Source of the DNA: JAAYJT01 sp037445555
Lineage (GTDB): Bacteria > Bacteroidota > Bacteroidia > Bacteroidales > JAAYJT01
Reading direction: 5' to 3'
Assembly: GCA_037445555.1 (NCBI GenBank)
Contig: JBBIKG010000012.1
Coordinates: 1 to 64,000, forward strand
DNA length: 64,000 nucleotides
Positions 18,473 to 27,337 of this stretch are shown in pieces. A program made the position numbers and the translations under genes. Below the pieces are notes generated by a model. The model searched no databases and had not been told where the DNA came from. It worked only from the letters and a program-made list of their open reading frames with translations. Position 1 is the stretch's first letter; the number at the start of each line of letters is the position of its first letter.

Positions 18473-19705
18473 TCAGGATAAGCGCAGATTAAAGAAGTTT
18501 GAGGTGATACGATGGGCAGGAAGCCAGGCAGCGGGTATTGAGATAACCATGACCATAAGGAAAACCAGCACAAAGTCAGAAAGCTGCAGTTTGACCGGGT
18601 ATGCATCCACCACAAATGCACCTTCGCCACCGCTAAGGGGAACAATACCAAACTTAATCTGAACAAGGCATATTATGGCACCCAGAATCATTCCCATAAT
18701 AGCCCCGGACAGAGAAATGAGCAGACCTTCGGAATAAAAGATTTTTCTGATCAGGTTTTTATCAGCTCCGAAGCTATGCAGCACGGCAATGTCTTTCTTC
18801 TTGTCGAGGATCAGCATCGACAGCGTCCCCAGAATATTGAATGTTGCCACAAAAAGAATGAAGGAAAGAATAAAAAAAATCGCCAGCTTCTCAGACTTCA
18901 TAATCTTGTACAACAGAGCTTGCTGTTCGTAGCGATCCTTGACAACAAATAGTTCGCCAACGAGCTCTTTTACCTGTTTTTTAATGATCTCGGGACTTGA
19001 TCTTTTGTCTGTTCCAAGCTCCACAGCCGTGAGTTCCTCGTTGTATTGAAACAGATCGCGAGCAAAGCGCAGGGAGGTCAATGTATATTTTGTATCAAAG
19101 TCATGCTGAATCGAAAAAATTCCGCTGGGGAATGCCACACGGCTGTTAAATGCCTGCTCGGCCAGCGGGCCATAAGTGGCATTGCGCCTTGGGGCATACA
19201 CGGATATGGGGGTTTCGTAATCATTAAGATTAGACCCCAGCATATAAGCCACACCATAGCCTAGAACCAGGTAGTCATAGTCTCCTTTTTCGAAAAGCAG
19301 GCTGCCATTAATCATCATCGTATCAAGCCCGCTGGATTTCCTGAAATCTTCTCCTACCCCTTTCAGTGTGACAAGAGCTTGCCTGTTTTGATATTTTAGC
19401 AGGGCAGTTTCCTCAAGCACTTCGACATAGGATATAACTCCCGGTATCTTTTCAATGGCATTACGGTCAAGATCGGCTGAATCGAAGTTCTTTCCTTCGG
19501 CCAGAGTAATTTTTAGGTCGGGATCAAACGAATTGAACAGTGACTTAACGAGCGATTCGAACCCATTGAACACGGAAAGCACGATAATGAGTGCCATAGT
19601 GCCAACCATAACGCCAATGAGTGAGATGAGCGAAATGATATTGATAATGTTATGGCTTTTTTTCGAAATCAGATACCGACGAGCGATATGTAGTGAGAGA
19701 TTCAC
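18473..19705 (-). CDS. LolC/LolE-type ABC transporter permease
   Basis: A 410-residue membrane protein with the N-terminal ARRYLISKKSHNIINIISLISLIGVMVGTMAL helix, a large extracytoplasmic domain (about 45-270) and three C-terminal helices of the FtsX domain, with LDKKKDIAVLHSFGADKNLIRKIF between them. This is the LolC/LolE layout for releasing lipoproteins from the inner membrane. It starts with GTG, whose GTGA overlaps the stop of the upstream methyltransferase gene, indicating translational coupling. No ATPase gene is adjacent. Confidence 0.88.
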   Translation of the reverse strand: MNLSLHIARRYLISKKSHNIINIISLISLIGVMVGTMALIIVLSVFNGFESLVKSLFNSFDPDLKITLAEGKNFDSADLDRNAIEKIPGVISYVEVLEETALLKYQNRQALVTLKGVGEDFRKSSGLDTMMINGSLLFEKGDYDYLVLGYGVAYMLGSNLNDYETPISVYAPRRNATYGPLAEQAFNSRVAFPSGIFSIQHDFDTKYTLTSLRFARDLFQYNEELTAVELGTDKRSSPEIIKKQVKELVGELFVVKDRYEQQALLYKIMKSEKLAIFFILSFILFVATFNILGTLSMLILDKKKDIAVLHSFGADKNLIRKIFYSEGLLISLSGAIMGMILGAIICLVQIKFGIVPLSGGEGAFVVDAYPVKLQLSDFVLVFLMVMVISIPAAWLPAHRITSNFFNLRLS

Positions 19706-20535
19706 TGTGCAGAATTTTCGGGAGGTGATAATTTTAAAGCTTTAACGATAAGCCCTGTCCCTTTGGTGTGCCTTCTGTTTACATCGATCAGGTTTAGAAG
19801 TAGGCAAAGAGGTATGGTGACAAGATAGTAGAAAGGAAGCAGAAGAAGGAACCATTTTGAAAGCCCCAGAATGAGCATCGGGTATTTCATGGATAATTTC
19901 CATGCGATTTGCCCTGGGTTCCCGTAAGAATAACCTGCCTCAACCTTCGAGAAGCCCGCGTGCATAAGTTTCCCCTTTATCTCTTCCATTCCATACCCAT
20001 TACGAACATGCTCACCGATAAATGACTCATCATGTGCATCTTCCGCATCTGAGCCTCCCAGATCAGAGGGGGTGGATATAATCAGTAAAGCTCCGGGCCG
20101 CAATGCGTGATAAAGGTTTTTGAATACCAAGACGTCGTCGACAATATGCTCCATCACATCGATGGAGATGGCCAGGTCGTATTTGTTTTCCTCGTGAAAT
20201 TGGGTCAGGTCGGCCTGAATAAACCTTGCATTCGTCAGCTTTCTGTGGGCAAAGAACCGGGTACAGTCATCCACCTGTTCCTTTTTAAGGTCAACCCCGG
20301 ACACCAAAGATCGGGTATAACGACTTGCAATAAAATAAGTGTATTGTCCAAACCCGCTTCCGGCATCCAACACTTCAATCGGCCGTTGGCGAGATCCGGC
20401 AAACCTTTTGATTTCCCTCTTTACGTACCAGGCTCGAAGCAACACGAGGTCGAGCATTTTATATATTATGACCCTGGCAATGGGATGGTAGCCGGCCAGC
20501 TTTCCAATGGTTGTTTTGATGGGGTCGTAAAGCAT
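19702..20535 (-). CDS. class I SAM-dependent methyltransferase
   Basis: A 277-residue protein. The SAM-binding motif I VLDAGSGFGQY is near residue 55, the acidic end of motif II lies in VSGVDLKKEQVDDC, and motif IV region YDLAISIDVMEHIVDD follows. The C terminus contains a hydrophobic stretch (PMLILGLSKWFLLLLPFYYLVTIPLCLLLNLI) that probably anchors the enzyme to the membrane, which suggests a lipid or envelope substrate; the substrate is unknown. Encoded between rbfA (25 bases upstream) and the LolC/E-type permease (4-base overlap). Confidence 0.85.
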   Translation of the reverse strand: MLYDPIKTTIGKLAGYHPIARVIIYKMLDLVLLRAWYVKREIKRFAGSRQRPIEVLDAGSGFGQYTYFIASRYTRSLVSGVDLKKEQVDDCTRFFAHRKLTNARFIQADLTQFHEENKYDLAISIDVMEHIVDDVLVFKNLYHALRPGALLIISTPSDLGGSDAEDAHDESFIGEHVRNGYGMEEIKGKLMHAGFSKVEAGYSYGNPGQIAWKLSMKYPMLILGLSKWFLLLLPFYYLVTIPLCLLLNLIDVNRRHTKGTGLIVKALKLSPPENSAQ

Positions 20536-20559
20536 TTGAAATGACAGGGTTAAAAAGGG

Positions 20560-20898
20560 CTATCCATGCAGAAGCTGGTCAATACGCTCGATATAATCGA
20601 GCGAGTCGTCGAGATAGAAGTGTAGCTCGGGGACCACCCTTACCTGGTGTTTAATTCTGTTTCCGAGGTGATATCGTAAATCGCCGGCATGGGCTATTAT
20701 TTTATTGAGCAGACCGCTTTTATCCTGCGTGGCAAAGAGGCTCACAAAAACTTTTGCCGACGAGAGGTCTCTACTTACCCGGACCTTTGTTACCGTAATC
20801 ATGGCCCCATCAAAATGGTTTCGTGATTCGCTGATAAAAATATCGCCAAGGTCGCGCTGGAGCAGTTTGGCTATTTTGTTTTGTCTGACTGTTTCCAT
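20560..20898 (-). CDS. rbfA: ribosome-binding factor A
   Basis: A 112-residue KH-like protein of the RbfA family: RQNKIAKLLQRDLGDIF at the N terminus, then VTKVRVSRDLSSAKVFVSLF and the C-terminal HQVRVVPELHFYLDDSLDYIERIDQLL. RbfA assists late 16S rRNA processing and 30S maturation. It is the first gene of a leftward operon with the methyltransferase and LolC/E-type permease. Its ATG lies only 4 bases past a perfect -7 box, so its mRNA may have little or no leader. Confidence 0.95.
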   Translation of the reverse strand: METVRQNKIAKLLQRDLGDIFISESRNHFDGAMITVTKVRVSRDLSSAKVFVSLFATQDKSGLLNKIIAHAGDLRYHLGNRIKHQVRVVPELHFYLDDSLDYIERIDQLLHG

Positions 20899-20902
20899 AG
20901 TG

Positions 20903-20931
20903 CAAAAGTAGGATTAATTGGTTTAGCGCAA
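20903..20931 (-). promoter_or_regulatory. promoter of rbfA operon
   Basis: Minus strand: TTG (20931-20929), 18 bases, then TACTTTTG (20910-20903), a perfect TAnnTTTG box. The predicted start falls at or within a base or two of the rbfA ATG. Confidence 0.7.
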
Positions 20932-21030
20932 TATTTTCAAAGCCAGGGGAGTGTTGCCCGGCACTAAAACGGTCGGCAGGTAGTCTCGCCAGTAATGTAG
21001 CGGCGAAGGACGCAAAAAAAGCATTTTACG

Positions 21031-21062
21031 TTGGCCGTTATTGCAAACGAGTAATAAATTTG
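21031..21062 (+). promoter_or_regulatory. promoter of the outer membrane protein gene
   Basis: TTG at 21031-21033, 21 bases, and TAAATTTG at 21055-21062. This would give a leader of about 58 bases before the ATG at 21127. Confidence 0.5.
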
Positions 21063-21126
21063 CGCCCGATGCAACTTCCTGGGCCTGATTATCGTCAATA
21101 AATGTAACAAATTTAACCATACCATT

Positions 21127-22953
21127 ATGAGAAAATATTTGATGAGTGCGATCCTGGCTGCTGGTTTAACAAATGTACTTTGGGCTCAATATTATGGCGA
21201 CAGGCCCCTGGAGATGTCGTTTGAGAAAACCGAGTTCTTTTTCAGGCCTATTTATCTCAACCCGCTGAGCACAGAGAATTTCGAAGGGCCTTCGCTTGTA
21301 GGCCTACATAACACTTTAATCGACCTACAACGCAACCCGGCAAATCTTTCTAGATTTGATAAAGATTCGCTGCCTGGCAGCTATTTTTATGTCGATTTTA
21401 GAAACTCCAGGAGCATACTGAATAACCATTATGGCGGCATCTATCCCTACGATAAACTAAGCGTATCTTCCATCGCCCCGCGATATGGCTACTATTATAC
21501 CTCTGAGCGGAAGGAACTCACTCCGTTGATGAGCATTGCCTGGCTTTCGAGGCTGCCCGTTTTCAATAAATCAGTGACCCTGGGTGTTACCTATCAGGTA
21601 ATTACGCTGGGAGAAAAATATTATTCCATCCCTTACGATATCTACCGCAATGCAGCCGGAAAAAACCTTGACGGAGCCTCATATGCAGGCTTGGAGAACT
21701 ATACAATCACTGACAGGTTTTCGGGTTCTGACGAAATGTATCACGAGGGACATTCCATCCAAATATTTTCGGCTTACGAAATTAATGAGCAGTTGACCTT
21801 AGGAATCAAGGCCGGAAAGTTTTTGTTTGATCGTGACGGAAGCTTGGGGAGTAATAACATCTGGGATCAGCAACCCGGCTACCAGAACTACTGGAAAACT
21901 AACGAATCCAGAAACCAGCAATACGATCACTTGGATTTTTCGCTTGGAGCAACCTATAAACAAAACAGCAGTACGTATGGCGCTTATGCCGGGTTCCTTT
22001 CCGGTAATGTGTCGCAACTCATGACCCGAAAGGATGATTCCTATTCTCAATATGGCTCAAAAGGCACAAATAACTGGAGTCTTTACAAGGGATGGTATAC
22101 CTCGGACCAGGACTGGAACCATGAAGGAAATACCTACTATTCTTCACTTCAGATGGAGCACGAGTTGAATAACAGTACCCGGTTCAGACTGATGTATGAT
22201 TATTCCTATTCTGACCTGGACTTAAGGCTGAAATCATCCATCGAAAACCAATCGGAGAACGAGTATTATTACAAATGGAACACAAACTCCAGCCAAAGCA
22301 ACGGTTCGACCAAAATGTATGATTTCAGGAACGGCTCAGGTGGAATATCTTCGGGTACACATATCATACGGGCAGCTTTAAGCTGGCAGGTAACCGCCCG
22401 TCAAACCTTTGTTCTAGGGGCTATCGCAGGGCTACGGTCTGAACAAACAAAAACGAGCGAACGGACTGATTCCTACAGCGAAGTAAACAACTATTACAAA
22501 TACATAAACAACTCGAACGAAACCATCTCGGAATACTACCGCCTGGCCGATGAGGATAAAACGATTAACTGGGAATACTCTACCCGGATGCGAACTTTTC
22601 AGATGCCTGTATTTTATCAGCTCGCTTTCAAGGAACGATATAAAATCCTGCTGGGGATTAACCGAAGCATGAATTTCTGGAGGGCTGACAACACCACGCT
22701 CATTCTGTACGATTACCGCCGGCGAATCAATAACTCCGAGGTGCTGGTTGAACGTATGACCGGCGAGCGTATTACAGAACCCCGCGAACGGATGAGTGTT
22801 ATAAAAACCAGCTTTTTAGGAAACTTTTGCTTTTCTCCTGCCAGGAATGTTGGAGTCAATTTTTCCATTTCACCCGAAGTTAGCAAAAGCTCATATTACG
22901 ACTCTATGAAGGTGGGCATGCAGTTTTGGGTAGGCATATCGCTTCAGTTGTAG
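21127..22953 (+). CDS. putative outer membrane beta-barrel protein
   Basis: A 608-residue protein that I do not recognise as a named family. It starts with a signal peptide (MRKYLMSAILAAGLTNVLWAQ). The rest is rich in Tyr, Asn, Ser and alternating aromatic/polar stretches typical of transmembrane beta strands (SYADLENY-like and FRLMYDYSYSD segments), and it ends in an aromatic/hydrophobic strand VGMQFWVGISLQL, as barrel proteins do. The opening AQYYGDRPLEMSFEKTEFFF region holds no catalytic motif. It is transcribed alone, divergently from rbfA. Probably a porin-like or structural outer membrane protein. Confidence 0.65.
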   Translation: MRKYLMSAILAAGLTNVLWAQYYGDRPLEMSFEKTEFFFRPIYLNPLSTENFEGPSLVGLHNTLIDLQRNPANLSRFDKDSLPGSYFYVDFRNSRSILNNHYGGIYPYDKLSVSSIAPRYGYYYTSERKELTPLMSIAWLSRLPVFNKSVTLGVTYQVITLGEKYYSIPYDIYRNAAGKNLDGASYAGLENYTITDRFSGSDEMYHEGHSIQIFSAYEINEQLTLGIKAGKFLFDRDGSLGSNNIWDQQPGYQNYWKTNESRNQQYDHLDFSLGATYKQNSSTYGAYAGFLSGNVSQLMTRKDDSYSQYGSKGTNNWSLYKGWYTSDQDWNHEGNTYYSSLQMEHELNNSTRFRLMYDYSYSDLDLRLKSSIENQSENEYYYKWNTNSSQSNGSTKMYDFRNGSGGISSGTHIIRAALSWQVTARQTFVLGAIAGLRSEQTKTSERTDSYSEVNNYYKYINNSNETISEYYRLADEDKTINWEYSTRMRTFQMPVFYQLAFKERYKILLGINRSMNFWRADNTTLILYDYRRRINNSEVLVERMTGERITEPRERMSVIKTSFLGNFCFSPARNVGVNFSISPEVSKSSYYDSMKVGMQFWVGISLQL

Positions 22954-22993
22954 CCGCACAGAAAAGAATTACTCCGGGATTACATCAAATTCT

Positions 22994-23001
22994 TACTTTT
23001 G
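22994..23001 (+). promoter_or_regulatory. putative -7 box for the M20 gene
   Basis: TACTTTTG, an exact TAnnTTTG match 85 bases before the ATG of the amidohydrolase gene; no convincing TTG element is seen upstream. Confidence 0.35.
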
Positions 23002-23086
23002 TTTGATAAAGCCGGCTTTCAGGACTATTGAAGTTTCCCTGAGCTGCAGTATAGATTTGTGATGGCAGAACCCGAAGCCCTGAAAC

Positions 23087-24313
23087 ATGAAAAAAACTTC
23101 GCATTATTCGGCCGATCTGAAGGAAAAAATTCTTCGATTAGCCGGCGAGATATATCCGCAACTGGTTGAATACAGGCGACATTTGCACGCCCACCCTGAA
23201 CTGTCATTCCAGGAGCATCAGACCGCTGCTTTCATCGCCGGCAGGCTGACGGATATGGGAATTGCCTGTCGCACAGGCGTAGCGAAAACAGGCATTGTGG
23301 CCACGATCGAAGGGATCAATCCTTATGCGGATCTGATTGCCCTGCGTGCTGACATGGATGCATTACCCATCAGCGAACAGTCGGACGTGAAATATGCTTC
23401 GATGCACCCGGGAGCGATGCATGCCTGCGGACACGATGCCCATATGGCTTCATTGCTGGGCACAGCTTATATTCTTCATCGTCTGTGCAACGAGTTTAAC
23501 GGTAGTGTGCGGGTTATATTTCAGCCATCGGAAGAGTCGCTGCCGGGTGGGGCAAAAATGATGATAGACGAGGGTGTACTTGACAACCCCCGACCTCGTT
23601 GTATTTTTGGTCAGCACGTGTATTCACAGCTCAACACCGGACAGGTTGGATTTAGAAAAGGTCCTTCCATGGCTTCATCGGATGAGATCTATATACGCGT
23701 CATTGGCAAGGGGGGGCATGGCGCCACCCCTCACCTGGTGGTCGACCCCATAGTGGTTGGCGCACAACTGGTCACATCGCTGCAACAGGTCGTGAGTCGC
23801 CATGCCCCCCCGCATGTGCCGAGTGTACTCAGTTTTGGCCGTTTCAATGCCAACGGGCGTATGAACATCATCCCCGATGAAGCCCAGCTGGAAGGCATCA
23901 TCCGCACCTACGATGAATCGTGGCGTCAAAAAGCCCACGTATTAGTGCACCAGATTGCCACGTCGGTGTGTGAAGGAATGGGCGCCCGGTGCGAAGTTAA
24001 TATCCGCAGCGGTTATCCGGTGCTTGTCAATGATTCTGCCTTGACGAGCAGGGCAATCAGTGCGGCAGAAGAGTTGCTTGGCAATGAAAACATTAAGGAA
24101 ATAGACCCCCTGATGACCACCGAAGATTTTGCTTTTTATTCGCACATCATTCCATCGTGCTTTTATCGACTTGGTATTCGCAACACAGATAAAGGAATCA
24201 TATCGTCTGTACATACCTCAACCTTTGATATTGATGAGCAGGCGCTGCACACCGGAACCGCACTGATGGCATGGCTTGCCATCAGCGAGCTGGCACTGAA
24301 GTCAGAACCGTAA
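23087..24313 (+). CDS. M20-family amidohydrolase (N-acyl-amino-acid/hippurate type)
   Basis: A 408-residue metal-dependent amidohydrolase. The N terminus has YRRHLHAHPELSFQE; metal ligands include the MHACGHDAHM block (about 111-120, with the conserved Cys ligand) and a Glu pair in IFQPSEESLPGG; DPLMTTEDFAFYSHIIPSCFYRLG is the C-terminal metal site. No signal peptide, so cytoplasmic. Related enzymes remove acyl groups from N-acyl amino acids or cleave hippurate and indole conjugates; the substrate is not determinable. It converges with the metallopeptidase lipoprotein gene. Confidence 0.93.
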   Translation: MKKTSHYSADLKEKILRLAGEIYPQLVEYRRHLHAHPELSFQEHQTAAFIAGRLTDMGIACRTGVAKTGIVATIEGINPYADLIALRADMDALPISEQSDVKYASMHPGAMHACGHDAHMASLLGTAYILHRLCNEFNGSVRVIFQPSEESLPGGAKMMIDEGVLDNPRPRCIFGQHVYSQLNTGQVGFRKGPSMASSDEIYIRVIGKGGHGATPHLVVDPIVVGAQLVTSLQQVVSRHAPPHVPSVLSFGRFNANGRMNIIPDEAQLEGIIRTYDESWRQKAHVLVHQIATSVCEGMGARCEVNIRSGYPVLVNDSALTSRAISAAEELLGNENIKEIDPLMTTEDFAFYSHIIPSCFYRLGIRNTDKGIISSVHTSTFDIDEQALHTGTALMAWLAISELALKSEP

Positions 24314-24362
24314 CCTATGGTTTTTCCAAATGTACTTAGGTCTGCTCATAAGTGCAGATTTC

Positions 24363-24429
24363 AAAAAAACTCAACCCCGCAAACGCTCGCTGTCACAGAA
24401 ACCTGCATCGGCTGAGGCTGCGGGGTTGA
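24363..24429 (-). terminator. terminator of the metallopeptidase lipoprotein gene
   Basis: Eleven-base arms TCAACCCCGCA (24371-24381) and TGCGGGGTTGA (24419-24429) enclose about 37 bases. On the minus strand the stem is followed by seven T. The long loop is unusual but the arms match perfectly. Confidence 0.65.
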
Positions 24430-24442
24430 ATGGCTGTTGCGA

Positions 24443-26497
24443 TTACTTTACCGCTTCAAGTGCTTTTGATACTGCATCGAGGATGGGCTGTACAGATAGC
24501 TCGGTTCCTACCGCACCTTTCATCCACGCCTGTGGCAACACGCTTCCCTGAGTGTACATGCGCAGCACTTCGGTAGCAAAATTTTTCCCCTTGATATGTT
24601 GCTCAAGCTGGAAATCGATGACGTGGCCCAGCGGATAGTTTGACAAATACAGAGGGCTGGAAATCATGTGCGAATATATGGCAAGTATGGGTTCGTCTGC
24701 CGAGCCAAACACAGGGGCATAGTACTGGGTCCATATATCTTTGGCAATTCTTATCACGGCTTCCTTCAGTTGGGATGGGGTAGCCAGGGGGTTGGCATAC
24801 ATCCATTCCCATACCTTCATATCAACCAGCGAGACGCCCATTATTTCATAGTTTGCCCAAAAATTGGTGAGTGCTGCCATATGTTCTTTCAAAGGATCAG
24901 TATCTTCAAGTCCCAGCAGCTCCAGGTCGCGTTTCTGAAACATGAAAGCGGTAGCTTCGGTGAACGCAGTATTTGGAACGCGGTTAAGGGTATAGTAATC
25001 CACATCGTGAAGAGTGATAACCTGTTCGGTATTATGGCCAAACTCGTGAATGCCAATATTGTATCCCTTGTAGTCCATACCGTCTTTGCCCATCCTGGAA
25101 CGCAGCAGAACTTTGTCTTCTTTCATGGCTGAGCCATAGGCATGGCCTGCTCCTCTGGAGGCTTCAACCTTGACGTTTGATGCAATATACGCAGCCTTGG
25201 CCTTGTCGAATCCAAGCTTAACCAGGATGTTTCCGAGGTCGTTCTGAACGGCTTCCACGTTTGGGTATTTGGTTTTGACAATTTTATTTAGCTGCTCTTC
25301 GGTATATGATCCGCGTGCTTTGAATCCATTGTACCAGATATCGAATGGCTCGAGGGGTCTGTTCAGTCGCCGGCTAATTAGCTGAGCTACATCTTTTACC
25401 TGGGGGCTTGAGATGAAATCAATAAATAGCTTTTCAACTTCAGCCTGGGGAATTTCCATATTGGCTTCAAACTGCCGTTTGATGTAGGTAGGAAACATGG
25501 GGTAATAAGGATCAAGGCTGCGTTGTGCATTGAAGTTGTTCAGCAGCATCTGATAGCGGGTATCCGGTTCGGGCTTGAACTCAACAGGCGTGCCATCATT
25601 TGTGAGCTGATTTGTGACAGGGTTCCAATTATAGGAGCTTTTGTTGACAACATCCTGGGGGATGCTCTGATCAATGATGCGTTTCATCACGGCATACACC
25701 AACCGTTGTTTTTCCAGTCCGCGTTCATCGGCATAGTTTGATTTCAGCTCGTCGCGCAATCCCCAGTGGGTAATCAATCGCAGATTTTCGGGGAAAAGTT
25801 TTTCACCGGCATCATTCACGAGCTTACCCATATAAATATTGTATTCGGCGATATAGTTATCTGATTCGGTTTCGATAGCACTTGCCTGTTGAATAATGGA
25901 GGCTGGAACACGAGAGGTGTAGTAGTCGCCCATGCGGGCATAGGCCCACTCTTTGCGACTCCAGTTTTGCCCAAGCGCCGATTTTTCGTTGAGCGAATAA
26001 AACGGGAAGTTGAGGGCTACGATAAACCCAACCTTATTTGCAAAAAAATCGTCTTTCAGATGCGCTCCGGGTTCATAACTACCAAACCTGACATCAAGCG
26101 GGTGAATGGGGCCGACATCCAGATGCAGCGCACGCATGAGATCCTTCTTCATCTTGAGCATGCCTCCGCCAAGTATTTCAAAATATCCGCTAAGCTTGTT
26201 GAACATTACATCGAGTTCCTGTGCATCAGCAACGAAGCTCTCGAGGCAAAATATCTTAAATTCATTTTCGCTGCCATCGGTACTACGCCAGAGCTGCGCA
26301 GCTTGCGACACGCCGCGTTCAATCCTGAACCGGTGCGGTTCGCCATGCTTGTCAATAAGCTCACTGACCGCCTGCTGGGTTGTGAGTGCAGAAATGGGTG
26401 AAACATCGGGATTTGTGTTCTTCATTTGCTTTCCTCCACATGCTGCCATAATGAGGATCAGGGGCAGCAGCATCATTAAGTAAATTGGCTTTTTCAT
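24443..26497 (-). CDS. putative zinc metallopeptidase lipoprotein (HExxH...E)
   Basis: A 684-residue lipoprotein: signal peptide ending LILIMAACGG with the lipid-bearing Cys at about residue 20. Around residue 485 it has IGIHEFGHNTEQ, an HExxH zinc site, and a candidate third ligand Glu 26 residues after the second His in NTAFTEATAF, the gluzincin arrangement of M2/M3-type peptidases. The C terminus (YLSNYPLGHVIDFQLEQHI) resembles the end of M3-type oligopeptidases. I cannot place it in a named family with confidence. Likely an envelope-anchored oligopeptidase. Convergent with the M20 gene; a good terminator lies between. Confidence 0.65.
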   Translation of the reverse strand: MKKPIYLMMLLPLILIMAACGGKQMKNTNPDVSPISALTTQQAVSELIDKHGEPHRFRIERGVSQAAQLWRSTDGSENEFKIFCLESFVADAQELDVMFNKLSGYFEILGGGMLKMKKDLMRALHLDVGPIHPLDVRFGSYEPGAHLKDDFFANKVGFIVALNFPFYSLNEKSALGQNWSRKEWAYARMGDYYTSRVPASIIQQASAIETESDNYIAEYNIYMGKLVNDAGEKLFPENLRLITHWGLRDELKSNYADERGLEKQRLVYAVMKRIIDQSIPQDVVNKSSYNWNPVTNQLTNDGTPVEFKPEPDTRYQMLLNNFNAQRSLDPYYPMFPTYIKRQFEANMEIPQAEVEKLFIDFISSPQVKDVAQLISRRLNRPLEPFDIWYNGFKARGSYTEEQLNKIVKTKYPNVEAVQNDLGNILVKLGFDKAKAAYIASNVKVEASRGAGHAYGSAMKEDKVLLRSRMGKDGMDYKGYNIGIHEFGHNTEQVITLHDVDYYTLNRVPNTAFTEATAFMFQKRDLELLGLEDTDPLKEHMAALTNFWANYEIMGVSLVDMKVWEWMYANPLATPSQLKEAVIRIAKDIWTQYYAPVFGSADEPILAIYSHMISSPLYLSNYPLGHVIDFQLEQHIKGKNFATEVLRMYTQGSVLPQAWMKGAVGTELSVQPILDAVSKALEAVK

Positions 26498-26525
26498 ACG
26501 AGGTGATTTATAATTACTTTGCCGG

Positions 26526-26533
26526 CAAAGCTA
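26526..26533 (-). promoter_or_regulatory. putative -7 box for the metallopeptidase lipoprotein
   Basis: Minus strand TAGCTTTG, an exact TAnnTTTG match about 29 bases before the ATG at 26497. No clear TTG element. Confidence 0.4.
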
Positions 26534-26723
26534 CAAATTAAACGATTGCCCATCCAGTAAATTCATCTATTCTAGATATGATACACCACCCACCTGGCCT
26601 GAAATGATTACGTCTACCGTATAATTGATTATAGTATTTTTGCGGCAACAACCTGCGGGCATCCATCATTTTGCCGGTGTTATTTGCGGGTTGGAAGCTC
26701 TCGTGAGGATAGGCAGGGTATTC

Positions 26724-27299
26724 ATGAAAAAACTTCTGACTGTTGCTTTATTGTTATTTGCCCTGGCCTGTGCCGGCCAGAAAACCAAAAAACCTGCCCG
26801 ATATATTAATCAGGGGGCAGTGGGATTTATCGGACAATACGGGCATCCTTTCTACGAACTGCCCGAAGGTACTTGGTACCAGCCTTTCCTGATGGGTTTG
26901 TATGTTCACCTTCCGCTGATGCAAGTGAGTGGAGCTTTTAATTACGGCATGGATATTATTCCGCAATTTGGCCTCGCGCAAACCGATAAAATAAACATGG
27001 AGTTTGGGCTCATGGTGAACATGAATATCAACATCACACTTTCAAAAAACACCATAATCCACCTCGGTGCTGGTGCCGGCCCACACTTTATTGAGATGGA
27101 GACAGCTCGACAGGCCAATGGGTTCATCTTTGCCACCAATCTGCTCGGGGGTTTTAAGCAACGGAGCGAAACCGACGGGCAGCACTTTGAAATCGGTTTC
27201 TACTCAGGAATAAGGCATATTTCAAATGCCCAGACCCGAAAGCCCAACATAGGCATCAACAACCTGCTTTTCGGCTTGAGCTTTGCCAGAATGTTCTGA
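26724..27299 (+). CDS. PagL-like lipid A deacylase / acyloxyacyl hydrolase family
   Basis: A 191-residue protein from the ATG at 26724, which begins a clear signal peptide MKKLLTVALLLFALACAGQ; an upstream in-frame ATG at 26625 would bury that signal. The mature part is a small outer membrane barrel. The C-terminal GIRHISNAQTRKPNIGINN strongly resembles the PagL active-site segment (His and Ser of the catalytic triad in RHxSNA, with a following Asn-rich strand). PagL removes the 3-O-linked acyl chain of lipid A and alters endotoxicity. Terminal strand LLFGLSFARMF ends in Phe as in outer membrane proteins. Convergent with the gamma-glutamyltransferase gene. Confidence 0.78.
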   Translation: MKKLLTVALLLFALACAGQKTKKPARYINQGAVGFIGQYGHPFYELPEGTWYQPFLMGLYVHLPLMQVSGAFNYGMDIIPQFGLAQTDKINMEFGLMVNMNINITLSKNTIIHLGAGAGPHFIEMETARQANGFIFATNLLGGFKQRSETDGQHFEIGFYSGIRHISNAQTRKPNIGINNLLFGLSFARMF

Positions 27300-27337
27300 G
27301 CCAATTCTTCAGGGATGGGTCTAATAAAGTTTTATGA

